Shown: piece after piece, positions 8,610 to 16,477 of the stretch | Layout of the letters: each line of letters begins with the position of its first letter | How positions within the stretch are numbered: the first letter of the stretch is position 1 | Assembly (NCBI RefSeq): GCF_043678055.1 | Contig: NZ_JBHEQA010000002.1 | Span: 930,001-994,000 of the forward strand | Length of the DNA: 64,000 bases | Direction: 5' to 3' | Source of the DNA: Spongiimicrobium salis | GTDB lineage: Bacteria; Bacteroidota; Bacteroidia; Flavobacteriales; Flavobacteriaceae | Made by a program: the position numbers and the translations under genes | The notes under the pieces: generated by a model | The model's database searches: none | The model's input: the letters and a program-made list of their open reading frames with translations, nothing else | Told to the model about the DNA's origin: nothing

Positions 8610-10004
8610 ATGCTTGCACAAGAACCCATTATTGCCCTAGCTACTCCGGCCGGTGCCGGTGCCATAGCCGTCATCCGTATCTCCGGTACCGATGTGATTC
8701 CTTTGGTGGCTCCCTTTTTTGAGTCGGTCCGAAAAAAAGATTTAAAAAAGCAAAAGAGCCATACCCTGCATTTAGGGCATATTGTGGATGGTACACGTAA
8801 GCTAGACGAAGTATTGCTCTCTATTTTTAAAGGCCCCAATTCCTACACGGGTGAGGATGTGGTGGAAATATCCTGTCATGGGTCTCCCTATATTCAGCAA
8901 GAAATCATCCAATTGTTTTTACGGAATGGTTGTCGCACCGCAGATGCCGGGGAGTTTACCTTAAGGGCATTTTTGAATGGAAAACTGGATCTGAGTCAGG
9001 CAGAAGCCGTGGCCGATCTCATTGCCAGTGATAATGCGGCCAGCCATCAGATTGCCATGCAACAGATGCGGGGCGGTTTTAGTTCAGAGATCAAAAAATT
9101 GCGAGACGAATTGCTCAATTTTGCCTCGCTAATCGAATTGGAGCTCGATTTTGCAGAAGAAGATGTGGAATTTGCCGATCGAAGCCAGTTTAAAGACCTC
9201 TTGGGCCGGATCGTTGAAGTCCTCAAACGTTTGATCGATTCCTTTGCGGTAGGGAATGTCATTAAAAATGGAATTCCCGTGGCCATCGTAGGAGAACCCA
9301 ATGTGGGAAAATCTACCCTGCTCAATGCCCTGCTCAATGAAGAGCGTGCCATTGTGAGCGATATTGCAGGAACCACCCGGGATACCATTGAAGACGAGAT
9401 CGCTATCGGCGGGATTGGTTTCCGATTTATTGATACGGCAGGCATTCGGGAGACTAAGGATGTGATCGAAGGTCTGGGCATTCAAAAGACCTTTGAGAAA
9501 ATGAAGCAGGCCCAAGTGGTGGTCTTTCTTTTGGACAGTGCCCAGGTGATGGCACAGGATACGCTGGGAGAAGTACAGCTGGAACTGGAAAAGATCAAGA
9601 ATCAATTCCCGCAAAAACCGCTTTTGGTGGTCGCCAATAAAGTAGATCAGATCAATGCACAGCAACAAAAATCCTTGGAAACCACCATTCCCAATATACA
9701 TTTACTCTCCGCCAAACAGCAAATCGGTGTAGATACTCTCAAAGAAGCCTTATTGAATTTGGTGAATACCGGTGCCTTGCGCAATAATGAGACCATTGTC
9801 ACCAATACCCGCCACTATGATGCCCTCTTAAAAGCTTTGGAAGAGGTAGAACGGGTACAATTTGGGATGGATGAAGGTACTCCGGCCGATCTGTTGGCCA
9901 TTGATATCCGCCAGGCCCTATACCACTTTGGGGAAATCACCGGAGAAATCACTTCGGATGATCTGTTGGGGAATATTTTTGCCAATTTTTGTATTGGGAA
10001 ATAA
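8610..10004 (+). CDS. mnmE: tRNA modification GTPase MnmE
   Basis: MnmE works with MnmG to place the (carboxymethyl)aminomethyl group on U34 of certain tRNAs. 464 aa, full length. The sequence shows the N-terminal folate-binding domain (PIIALATPAGAGAIAVIRISG, GSPYIQQEI), the helical region, the G domain with P-loop GEPNVGKS from about residue 228, DTAG, NKVD, and the C-terminal catalytic-type CIGK tail. The last codons TTT TGT ATT GGG AAA TAA come from the left arm of the integrated island. The host's own tail lies displaced at 27696-27713, so the gene remains intact but is chimeric. Confidence 0.96.
   Translation: MLAQEPIIALATPAGAGAIAVIRISGTDVIPLVAPFFESVRKKDLKKQKSHTLHLGHIVDGTRKLDEVLLSIFKGPNSYTGEDVVEISCHGSPYIQQEIIQLFLRNGCRTADAGEFTLRAFLNGKLDLSQAEAVADLIASDNAASHQIAMQQMRGGFSSEIKKLRDELLNFASLIELELDFAEEDVEFADRSQFKDLLGRIVEVLKRLIDSFAVGNVIKNGIPVAIVGEPNVGKSTLLNALLNEERAIVSDIAGTTRDTIEDEIAIGGIGFRFIDTAGIRETKDVIEGLGIQKTFEKMKQAQVVVFLLDSAQVMAQDTLGEVQLELEKIKNQFPQKPLLVVANKVDQINAQQQKSLETTIPNIHLLSAKQQIGVDTLKEALLNLVNTGALRNNETIVTNTRHYDALLKALEEVERVQFGMDEGTPADLLAIDIRQALYHFGEITGEITSDDLLGNIFANFCIGK
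9987..10004 (+). other. attL: left attachment site in the mnmE 3' end
   Basis: These 18 bases encode F-C-I-G-K-stop. The right junction at 27696-27713 encodes the same six codons. The two copies differ at four positions, all third codon bases (ttt/ttc, att/atc, aaa/aag, taa/tag). This fits an integrase crossing over inside the conserved end of mnmE and restoring the frame. The 3' end of mnmE (trmE) is a known integration target, for example for Salmonella genomic island 1. Confidence 0.8.
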
Positions 10005-10024
10005 TAGCTGAAAAACAAACGCAC

Positions 10025-10059
10025 TACTTTCATAATACTTTCACTAATACTTTCATATT
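10025..10059 (+). repeat. Three direct repeats, likely arm-type recombinase sites
   Basis: TACTTTCATAA, TACTTTCACTAA and TACTTTCATATT lie head to tail 20 bp inside the left junction. Tandem short repeats beside attL are typical binding sites for the arm domain of tyrosine integrases or for excisionase. Confidence 0.6.
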
Positions 10060-10127
10060 ACTTGTATTTAAAGGCTTTTAAGAGGTCTTATTGTTTTTTC
10101 AGTATTATAGTTTCTTTTTCTTAAGAA

Positions 10128-10145
10128 TTGTATCTAAATTGTATC
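10128..10145 (+). repeat. Paired TTGTATC repeats (left arm)
   Basis: TTGTATC occurs at 10128-10134 and 10139-10145, 11 bp apart. The same pair with the same spacing (CTGTATC, TTGTATC) occurs beside the right junction at 27640-27657. One turn of DNA separates the members, suggesting cooperative protein binding at both ends of the island. Confidence 0.5.
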
Positions 10146-10171
10146 TCAACTTTTGAGGTACAATTTTTTTT
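10136..10171 (+). terminator. Strong intrinsic terminator after mnmE
   Basis: AAATTGTATCTCAA (10136-10149) pairs with TTGAGGTACAATTT (10153-10166) over 14 bp with one T-G pair, a 3-nt loop, then eight Ts (10164-10171). It would stop mnmE transcription entering the island and, through its A-rich 5' side, may also act on the minus strand. It overlaps one of the TTGTATC arm repeats. Confidence 0.8.
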
Positions 10172-10237
10172 GTTTTAGAGTGAAATTATGTCTCTTATTT
10201 ACCCTTAAGTTGATTTAAATAAATCTAAGGTCACAAA

Positions 10238-10777
10238 ATGAGTAGTAACATACGTATTAAACGCATCTGCCAGCATTGTAGTCAAGAGTTCACTGCAAAG
10301 ACTACTGTAACTAAATACTGCGGTGATAACTGCGCTAAAAGAGCCTATAAAGCCCGTAAAAGAAATGAAAAACTTAACAATAGTGACACAGAAGTAAAAG
10401 CGGTCAAGACGACTAAAATTGATAATGTCCAAACTAAACAGTTTCTTACAGTAAAAGAAGTTGCTTTATTATTAGGGTGTTCTTCTAAAACTGTTTATCG
10501 CTTAATAGACCGAGGCACAATTAAAGCAGTCAATCTATCAGAGCGTATGACGCGTATAAGTCGTGCTAGTATTGAAAACGTATTTACTCACAGTGATATG
10601 ATACAGACCGAAATACCTGATTTAGAAGACTGCTACACTATACAGGACATCACTAACATCTACGGTATATCCAGTAGTGCATTATACGCTATACTCAAAC
10701 GCAATGATGTGCCAAAATTCAGAAAAGGAAAGTATTCGTACGTAGAAAAAAAACGTATTAACCAACTTTTTAAATAA
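10238..10777 (+). CDS. Helix-turn-helix DNA-binding protein, excisionase-like, with N-terminal zinc finger
   Basis: 179 aa. The N-terminus carries CQHC (about 11-14) and CGDNC (about 28-32), a likely small zinc-binding module. Two HTH_17/excisionase-type winged helices follow: FLTVKEVALLLGCSSKTVYRL (about 68-90) and YTIQDITNIYGISSSALYAI (about 132-155), each followed by the typical RKGKY/RMTR wing. It lies 24 bp before the integrase gene. Family knowledge suggests a recombination directionality factor or regulator of the integrase; the double HTH arrangement is unusual for a simple excisionase. Confidence 0.75.
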   Translation: MSSNIRIKRICQHCSQEFTAKTTVTKYCGDNCAKRAYKARKRNEKLNNSDTEVKAVKTTKIDNVQTKQFLTVKEVALLLGCSSKTVYRLIDRGTIKAVNLSERMTRISRASIENVFTHSDMIQTEIPDLEDCYTIQDITNIYGISSSALYAILKRNDVPKFRKGKYSYVEKKRINQLFK

Positions 10778-10801
10778 ACAATAACGAATATAATTTTATA
10801 G

Positions 10802-11944
10802 ATGGCGACTAAAGTTACAGTACGAAGTAAATCAATTACCAAAGGCAGAGAAACACTTTATTTAGATTTTTATCCCCCAATAATTAACTCAAAGACAGGT
10901 AAGAAATCAAGGCGTGAGCATCTTGGGTTGTATGTAATTACAAAACCAAAAAATGCCCTTGAGAAACAAGACAATAAGCAAACTCGCCAATTCGCAGAGC
11001 AAATAAGGCAAAAAAGAGAAAACGAACTTAATAAGCCTGAAATTTATACAGCTTTTGAAAAAGAGCAATTACGTTTAAAGGAACTCGGTAATAAGTGCTT
11101 TGTAAATTACTGCAAGACTTTGGCAGAGAAAAGAGATGGTGCAAATTATAAGGCTTGGCTCTCTGCATTAAACTACTTAGAAGATTTTACAGGTGGAACT
11201 TTAAAATTTGTCGACCTAAATGAGCAGTTTTTAGAAAATTACAAAGAGTACCTTCTAACGGCAAAGAGTAAGCGGAGCTCAAAAACAAAGCTATCTAAAA
11301 GTTCTGCGCATTCTTACTACAACAAAATTAAGGCATCGTTAAAGTCTGCTTACAAAGAAGGTATTTTACAGACCGATTTAAATGCTAAAGTAGACCCTAT
11401 TAAAGAGCCTGAAGTGCGTCGTGAGTTTTTAACCCTAGAAGAACTCAATAGCTTAATTAAGACCGATTGCAATAATCCATTAATGAAAAAGGCAGCTCTT
11501 TTTTCTGCTTTAACTGGTTTGCGTTTCTCAGATATTAAAGCTCTCACTTGGAAGAAGATAGGTCATATTGACCAACAAGGCTGGGTTGTTTACTTTAATC
11601 AAGAAAAAACGAATGGCGTAGAGTATCATCCCATTTCGCAACAAGCACGTGACTTGATAGGAGAAGCTCAAGATGAAAACGAAAAAGTATTTTTAGGGCT
11701 TAAATATTCGGCGTACCATAATAAACACTTGTATCAATGGATAGGCGCAGCAGGTATTACCAAAGACATCACATTCCACTGCTTCCGTCATACGTATGCA
11801 ACCTTACAGCTATTCAATGGCACAGACCTTTACACTGTTTCTAAGCTCCTAGGGCACAAGAATATCAAAACGACTCAGGTATATGCTAAAATCACAAATC
11901 AACGCAAGTTTGAAGCTGCTGAGCGTATTAAACTAGATTTTTAA
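10802..11944 (+). CDS. int: Tyrosine recombinase / integrase
   Basis: 380-aa phage/ICE-type integrase that should catalyse integration and excision at the mnmE tail. An N-terminal arm-binding domain (about 1-90, SITKGRETLYLDFYPP), a SAM-like core-binding domain (about 95-195) and the catalytic domain are present. Catalytic residues are visible: Arg241 (TGLRFSD), His326 and Arg329 (HCFRHTY), His352 (LLGHKN) and the nucleophile Tyr361 (QVYAKI). It is full length with no break. Position about 800 bp inside attL, pointing inward, is usual for islands. Confidence 0.93.
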   Translation: MATKVTVRSKSITKGRETLYLDFYPPIINSKTGKKSRREHLGLYVITKPKNALEKQDNKQTRQFAEQIRQKRENELNKPEIYTAFEKEQLRLKELGNKCFVNYCKTLAEKRDGANYKAWLSALNYLEDFTGGTLKFVDLNEQFLENYKEYLLTAKSKRSSKTKLSKSSAHSYYNKIKASLKSAYKEGILQTDLNAKVDPIKEPEVRREFLTLEELNSLIKTDCNNPLMKKAALFSALTGLRFSDIKALTWKKIGHIDQQGWVVYFNQEKTNGVEYHPISQQARDLIGEAQDENEKVFLGLKYSAYHNKHLYQWIGAAGITKDITFHCFRHTYATLQLFNGTDLYTVSKLLGHKNIKTTQVYAKITNQRKFEAAERIKLDF

Positions 11945-11947
11945 TAA

Positions 11948-12766
11948 ATGAACCAAGAAAAGAAAATAGAGCTTCTTGCTAAAGCTATTGAGGAAAGAAT
12001 TTTAAATGATTTTAAGCAACATAAGCCAGAAGTTGACCACTTGTATTCTTTACAATTTTTACCACAAGAGGAAGCCCTTATTAATGTTAATGAAACCATT
12101 AAAAACCTAAATGACTTTGTTACTGTTCATTATAACTACATCTCATTATGTATATCTCCTGATGGGGTATTTTGTGAACAAGAGTTTTTTAAATTCATTC
12201 GTTATGCACTAGAGTTAGAGATATTTGACGAAAAGCTAAATGAGGAAGTGCTTATCGCTTTATCTATGGGTGATGTGGTTGACGTCTATAATAATGCGCT
12301 AATACAAAAATTTTATGGTCGTAAGTATTCAGCCTTTATAATGCTAAAGAATCTTGAGCGACACTTAAAATTTAAAAATAGTTTGGTCGGTAATAATGAC
12401 TTGAGCATTAGTATCAAGAGTGTCTTGTATGAACCTGAAATCACTTTCAAAAACAACTTTGATAGTTTACCCGAAAGTAAAGTACGAGATTACTTCTTTA
12501 ATAAGCTCGTAAGTAGTGGATACCTAAACGAAGCTGAGCTTAATGAATATTTATTCTGTGTATTTGAGCAAGGTATAATCACTTCTAAGTTTACCTTAAG
12601 AAAGCGCACAACTAAAGGTGATGTTATAAGTATTTTTAGCAAGTACTATGAGGACTCTTATAACCCAAGGGGGCGTAAGCGAGAATACGTGAGGTTATTA
12701 AGTGACTACTTTATCGGTTTTGATGAGCAAAAAGTGTTCAATAATTTCCGTACTAAGCTAAAGTAG
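11948..12766 (+). CDS. Hypothetical protein linked to integrase
   Basis: 272 aa, starting three bases after the integrase stop, so probably cotranscribed with it. It is predominantly helical and charged, with no signal peptide, membrane segment or motif I recognise. The basic C-terminal segment (LRKRTTKGDV, PRGRKREYVRLL) could contact nucleic acid. Similar-sized genes often sit behind integrases in Bacteroidota elements, but I assign no function. Confidence 0.6.
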   Translation: MNQEKKIELLAKAIEERILNDFKQHKPEVDHLYSLQFLPQEEALINVNETIKNLNDFVTVHYNYISLCISPDGVFCEQEFFKFIRYALELEIFDEKLNEEVLIALSMGDVVDVYNNALIQKFYGRKYSAFIMLKNLERHLKFKNSLVGNNDLSISIKSVLYEPEITFKNNFDSLPESKVRDYFFNKLVSSGYLNEAELNEYLFCVFEQGIITSKFTLRKRTTKGDVISIFSKYYEDSYNPRGRKREYVRLLSDYFIGFDEQKVFNNFRTKLK

Positions 12767-12866
12767 AATACAGATAAGATACTCAAAATACAAACTTTAC
12801 AGACTACAATAAAAACATAAAACATACCACTACCATTGCGGCATCAAACAATAAAATGATACCAAA

Positions 12867-13205
12867 ATGGAAGCAACAATTACATTCGAGCAACTGCCGT
12901 CAGCAATAGTGTTTTTAACACAACAGGTAAAGGAGCTCAAAGAGTTATTACTACAAAAAGAACCTCAACAATATGTTGAGAACAAACCAATCTCAATTAA
13001 AGAAGCTTCGGCACTTACTGGGTTGAGCGTACAAACGCTATACGGTTATTGTCACCGCAGTGAGATACCGTATCACAAAAAGGGTAATAGGCTTTACTTC
13101 TTTAAGACAGAACTTATTGATTGGATTAAGGAAGGAAGAAGTAAAACACTTAAAGAGCTTAATAATGAAGCGGATGTCTACCTTTCACAAAAGCGTAGTG
13201 CATAA
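12867..13205 (+). CDS. Excisionase/MerR-type helix-turn-helix protein
   Basis: 112 aa. An N-terminal amphipathic helix with heptad character (VFLTQQVKELKELLLQ, about 15-33) probably dimerises the protein. An HTH_17-type winged helix follows (PISIKEASALTGLSVQTLYGY, about 41-62, with wing HKKGNRLYF and the LIDWIKEGR tail). This organisation is typical of Bacteroidota mobile-element excisionases and regulators. It is followed 90 bp later by a strong terminator. Confidence 0.8.
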   Translation: MEATITFEQLPSAIVFLTQQVKELKELLLQKEPQQYVENKPISIKEASALTGLSVQTLYGYCHRSEIPYHKKGNRLYFFKTELIDWIKEGRSKTLKELNNEADVYLSQKRSA

Positions 13206-13298
13206 ATCTTCTCGCCTCCCGACATTCAAGCTCAAGAAAACTTCAGGGAGAGTCATTAAGAGCCTAAAAACGAAACAACTTATCAACCCTAACAAAAG

Positions 13299-13329
13299 AC
13301 GGTCTTACACCACTTAAGACCGTTTTTTT
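13299..13329 (+). terminator. Intrinsic terminator
   Basis: A perfect 9-bp stem, ACGGTCTTA (13299-13307) with TAAGACCGT (13315-13323), has a 7-nt loop and a run of seven Ts. It ends the excisionase-like transcript and lies only 12 bp before the next start codon. Any transcript for the downstream pair must therefore read through it or start inside it. Confidence 0.85.
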
Positions 13330-13341
13330 ATCTCCTATTTT

Positions 13342-13884
13342 ATGTTCATCTACATTCCTACTAGTGTTGATGTCGATACTCTTATTAAGTTGCATAAGCC
13401 ATCTTTTAAAGGCTTTAAGAAAGATTTTCTACTATACGTTATTCATACCATTGTGTGTCGCTCTCAGCTTGTAAAAGACAATGTTTACTTTGACTATGTA
13501 TCACTTAACTCAAGCGTATTACAAAGTATCAAACACAATTACAAAGCACACCTTCTATACCTTGAACAGCACGATATAATTAAGTCAGATAAGCAGTATA
13601 TAGCAGGTAAGAAATCAATCGGATACCGATTATGTTCAGAGCATCAAAAAAGTAAAATTCAATGCTCAAGAATAACTGACTTCAAAATAAAACAAAAGCT
13701 GTCTTTCTTTCAAAAAGAAGCAGATAAGACAGTCAGAGGACTTGAGCATCTTACCAAGTGGTTCAACGACAAACTTACAGTTGATGCAAACATAGCAACA
13801 TCATTCGCATCTCAAGAACTAATGATAAAGAAGAAATTTAAAGCACTTAGAGACACCAAGCGTGCTCGGAACAAAAAAATATGA
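13342..13884 (+). CDS. Winged-helix-like partner of polymerase-like protein
   Basis: 180 aa. The middle part reads like a winged helix: SSVLQSIKHNYKAHLLYLEQ then HDIIKSDKQY and the wing GKKSIGYRL (about 56-98). The C-terminal part is a charged helical region. It overlaps the next gene by four bases (ATGA). Together the two look like the N- and C-terminal halves of one longer Bacteroidota mobile-element protein, so a split or coupled two-subunit replication protein is my reading. No catalytic motif is visible in this half. Confidence 0.55.
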   Translation: MFIYIPTSVDVDTLIKLHKPSFKGFKKDFLLYVIHTIVCRSQLVKDNVYFDYVSLNSSVLQSIKHNYKAHLLYLEQHDIIKSDKQYIAGKKSIGYRLCSEHQKSKIQCSRITDFKIKQKLSFFQKEADKTVRGLEHLTKWFNDKLTVDANIATSFASQELMIKKKFKALRDTKRARNKKI

Positions 13885-14819
13885 TTGTGACCGTAAGCAA
13901 ACACCCGTACAAACAATATCAACATACTTTAGTGAACATATTGAAGATAAGTAATGGCGATTTTTATATTAATAGAGACGCTAACGTTAAGCGATTACAT
14001 CACAGCATTGTTAACATCCCTAGTGTGATGCGAAACGTTATTAAATACGATGGTAAGTCTTTAGTTTCAATAGACATCAAAAACTCACAACCTTATCTAA
14101 GTTTACTGTTGCTGAATCCTGATTTTTGGAACAAAAAAAGTTCAAAATTAAAGTGCGAAGCCAAAAATTCATCAAAAATTATTGATTTAGTAAATTTTTC
14201 AATTATTACTAAATATCTATCAAATAATAAACATCATTCTACTTACACTATGCTAGTAAAAACTGTGAAACCCCTTATCAATAGTGGTTTTGAAGAATAT
14301 ATAGACTCTGTGACTTCAGGTCAATTTTACGAAATCCTCAATGAGCATATTGCAGCAAAAACAGGGACAAAAATATCTTCAAGAAAACAACTTAAAGCAG
14401 TTATGTTTTTAGTTTTGTTTAGTGCTTATGGATACAGAGGTTTGAACAAAAATGACACAACTTTTAAACGATTATTCGAGCATAAGTATCGACAGGTATC
14501 TAGGGTCTTTAATGCTATTAAAAAAGAAGGAAAAGAGCTATTACCGTGCCTACTTCAGTCTATAGAAAGTTACTTGATATTAGAAGTAATAACCAAACGC
14601 ATAAGCAAAGAGCATCCCGAAGCGCCGCTATTTACCATACACGATAGTATAGCCACAACTATAGATTATGTTGAGGTTGTAAAAAATATAATGCTTGAAG
14701 AGCTCACAAAAGCAGTAGGTTACGCGCCTCAACTTCACATTGAAGAATGGCAGTTAGAAAATATGCATAAACACTTAAACGAATTAAGGGACAAAGCAAA
14801 TTCCTTGCGTAGTGCCTAG
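13881..14819 (+). CDS. DNA polymerase I-like (family A) palm/fingers protein
   Basis: 312 aa. Three segments line up with family A polymerase motifs. Motif A is VSIDIKNSQPYLSLL with Asp65, compared with VSADYSQIELR in Pol I. Motif B is RKQLKAVMFLVLF with Arg168, Lys172, Phe176 and Phe180, the spacing of R754/K758/F762/Y766. LLQSIES (Gln226) resembles the Pol I MQGTAAD segment, and motif C is FTIHDS with His254 and Asp255. There is no 3'-5' exonuclease, 5' nuclease or obvious thumb. It is probably a minimal replication polymerase or primer-extending enzyme of the element. The assignment is by motif reading only. Confidence 0.65.
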   Translation: MIVTVSKHPYKQYQHTLVNILKISNGDFYINRDANVKRLHHSIVNIPSVMRNVIKYDGKSLVSIDIKNSQPYLSLLLLNPDFWNKKSSKLKCEAKNSSKIIDLVNFSIITKYLSNNKHHSTYTMLVKTVKPLINSGFEEYIDSVTSGQFYEILNEHIAAKTGTKISSRKQLKAVMFLVLFSAYGYRGLNKNDTTFKRLFEHKYRQVSRVFNAIKKEGKELLPCLLQSIESYLILEVITKRISKEHPEAPLFTIHDSIATTIDYVEVVKNIMLEELTKAVGYAPQLHIEEWQLENMHKHLNELRDKANSLRSA

Positions 14820-14901
14820 TATGATATATAAACAGAAATAAGGGACAAATTCTCTTGTCGCAATCTTCATTTTTTTTAACTTGACGAGTTTAAAGAATTT
14901 T

Positions 14902-16476
14902 ATGACTGCTGACCACAAAAGAAAACTTAACCAACAACTCTGGAACATAGCTGATACCCTTCGTGGTAAGATGGATGCTGACGAGTTCAGAGACTATATA
15001 CTAGGCTTTATTTTTTACAAATATCTCAGTGAGCGTATGGAGATGCACGCTGATAAGATTTTAAAAGAAGACGGAGTACGCTTTCGCGAAATAGAAACCG
15101 ATACCGAACACGGTAAAGCCATCCTTGAAGCTGTTGAAGAAGATGCTATCCAAGAGCTAGGCTATTTTTTACACCCTAACGATTTGTTTAGCGAGATTGC
15201 CCGTCGTGGCAACGCCGAAGAAAGCGATACTGAAGATAACTTTATCCTTGGTGACCTCGCCCGTATCCTTAGAGATATTGAGAATAGTACGATGGGTACA
15301 GATTCTCAAGACGATTTTGACAACCTTTTTGAAGACCTTGACCTGACCTCAACCAAACTAGGGCGCACCGAAAAAGCCAAAAATGACCTCATTGCAAGAG
15401 TGTTACAACATTTGGACGAGATAGACTTTGAACTGGAGAACAGCGATATAGACGTGTTAGGCGATGCTTATGAATACCTCATAGGGCAGTTTGCCAGTGG
15501 TGCAGGTAAAAAGGCTGGGGAATTTTATACCCCGCAAGAAGTAAGTATAGTACTTGCTAAGCTTGTTACAACAGGGAAAAGTAAGCTTAAATCTGTATAT
15601 GACCCTACGTGCGGAAGTGGCTCGCTATTATTACGTGTAGCCAAAGAAGTAGACGACGTAGGCGAGTTTTACGGGCAGGAACTCAACCGTACTACCTACA
15701 ATCTTGCACGTATGAATATGATACTGCATAACGTACATTATCGTGACTTTGACATTAAGCAAGAGGATACGCTGGAAGAACCGCAACACCTAGACAAACG
15801 CTTTGAAGCCATTGTGGCAAATCCTCCATTTTCTGCCAAGTGGAAAGCAGACCAGTTGAAGATAAACGACGACCGTTTTAGCCAGTACGGTAAGCTCGCA
15901 CCTAAAACCAAGGCAGATTTTGCTTTTGTGCAACATATGATACACCATCTAGACGATAATGGGCAGATGGCAGTGGTGTTACCACACGGAGTTCTCTTTC
16001 GCGGAAGCGCAGAAGCACACATACGGCAGTACCTTATAGAAGAGCGTAACTATCTAGATGCGGTAATAGGCTTGCCAGCTAACATCTTTTACGGTACAAG
16101 TATCCCTACCTGTGTTCTCGTGTTTAAAAAATGTCGTGAGGCAGATGATGATATCCTATTTATAGATGCCAGCCAACATTTTGATAAGGTAAGCAGTCAG
16201 AACTACCTACGTGATGACGATATCGAAAAGATTATTACTACATATAAAGAACGTAAGGCAGTAGACAAATATAGTTTTATAGCTAGTCTAGACGATATAC
16301 GCGAGAACGACTACAACCTTAATATACCGCGTTACGTAGATACTTTTGAAGAAGAAGCCCTAGTAGACTTGACAGCTGTTGCGAAAGAACTCACCGACTT
16401 AGAGCAAGTCATTACTGAAAATGACCAGACCATTGAAGGCTTTTGTAAGGAGCTGGGCATTAATACCCCGTTTTAG
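14902..16476 (+). CDS. hsdM: Type I restriction-modification DNA methyltransferase subunit
   Basis: HsdM, the N6-adenine methyltransferase subunit; it acts as M2S for methylation and with HsdR for restriction. From the ATG at 14902 it has 524 aa. The sequence shows the N-terminal helical domain (LWNIADTLRGKMDADEFRDY), GEFYTPQEV, SAM motif I DPTCGSGS (from residue 234) and catalytic NPPF (307-310). A TTG at 14881 would add seven residues, but the ATG matches the family start better. It opens the operon: hsdS starts two bases after its stop. Confidence 0.95.
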   Translation: MTADHKRKLNQQLWNIADTLRGKMDADEFRDYILGFIFYKYLSERMEMHADKILKEDGVRFREIETDTEHGKAILEAVEEDAIQELGYFLHPNDLFSEIARRGNAEESDTEDNFILGDLARILRDIENSTMGTDSQDDFDNLFEDLDLTSTKLGRTEKAKNDLIARVLQHLDEIDFELENSDIDVLGDAYEYLIGQFASGAGKKAGEFYTPQEVSIVLAKLVTTGKSKLKSVYDPTCGSGSLLLRVAKEVDDVGEFYGQELNRTTYNLARMNMILHNVHYRDFDIKQEDTLEEPQHLDKRFEAIVANPPFSAKWKADQLKINDDRFSQYGKLAPKTKADFAFVQHMIHHLDDNGQMAVVLPHGVLFRGSAEAHIRQYLIEERNYLDAVIGLPANIFYGTSIPTCVLVFKKCREADDDILFIDASQHFDKVSSQNYLRDDDIEKIITTYKERKAVDKYSFIASLDDIRENDYNLNIPRYVDTFEEEALVDLTAVAKELTDLEQVITENDQTIEGFCKELGINTPF

Positions 16477-16477
16477 T

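Noticed and set aside
9987..10240. tRNA gene as the integration target
   Set aside because: No cloverleaf or CCA end is visible; the duplicated sequence is the mnmE tail.
13060..13317. 85-aa frame overlapping the excisionase-like gene
   Set aside because: It is read in another frame across a gene with a clear helix-turn-helix; the composition is basic and random-looking.
16421..16477. N-terminal extension of hsdS
   Set aside because: The upstream in-frame ATG lies inside hsdM; the ATG at 16478 follows the hsdM stop and matches the family start.
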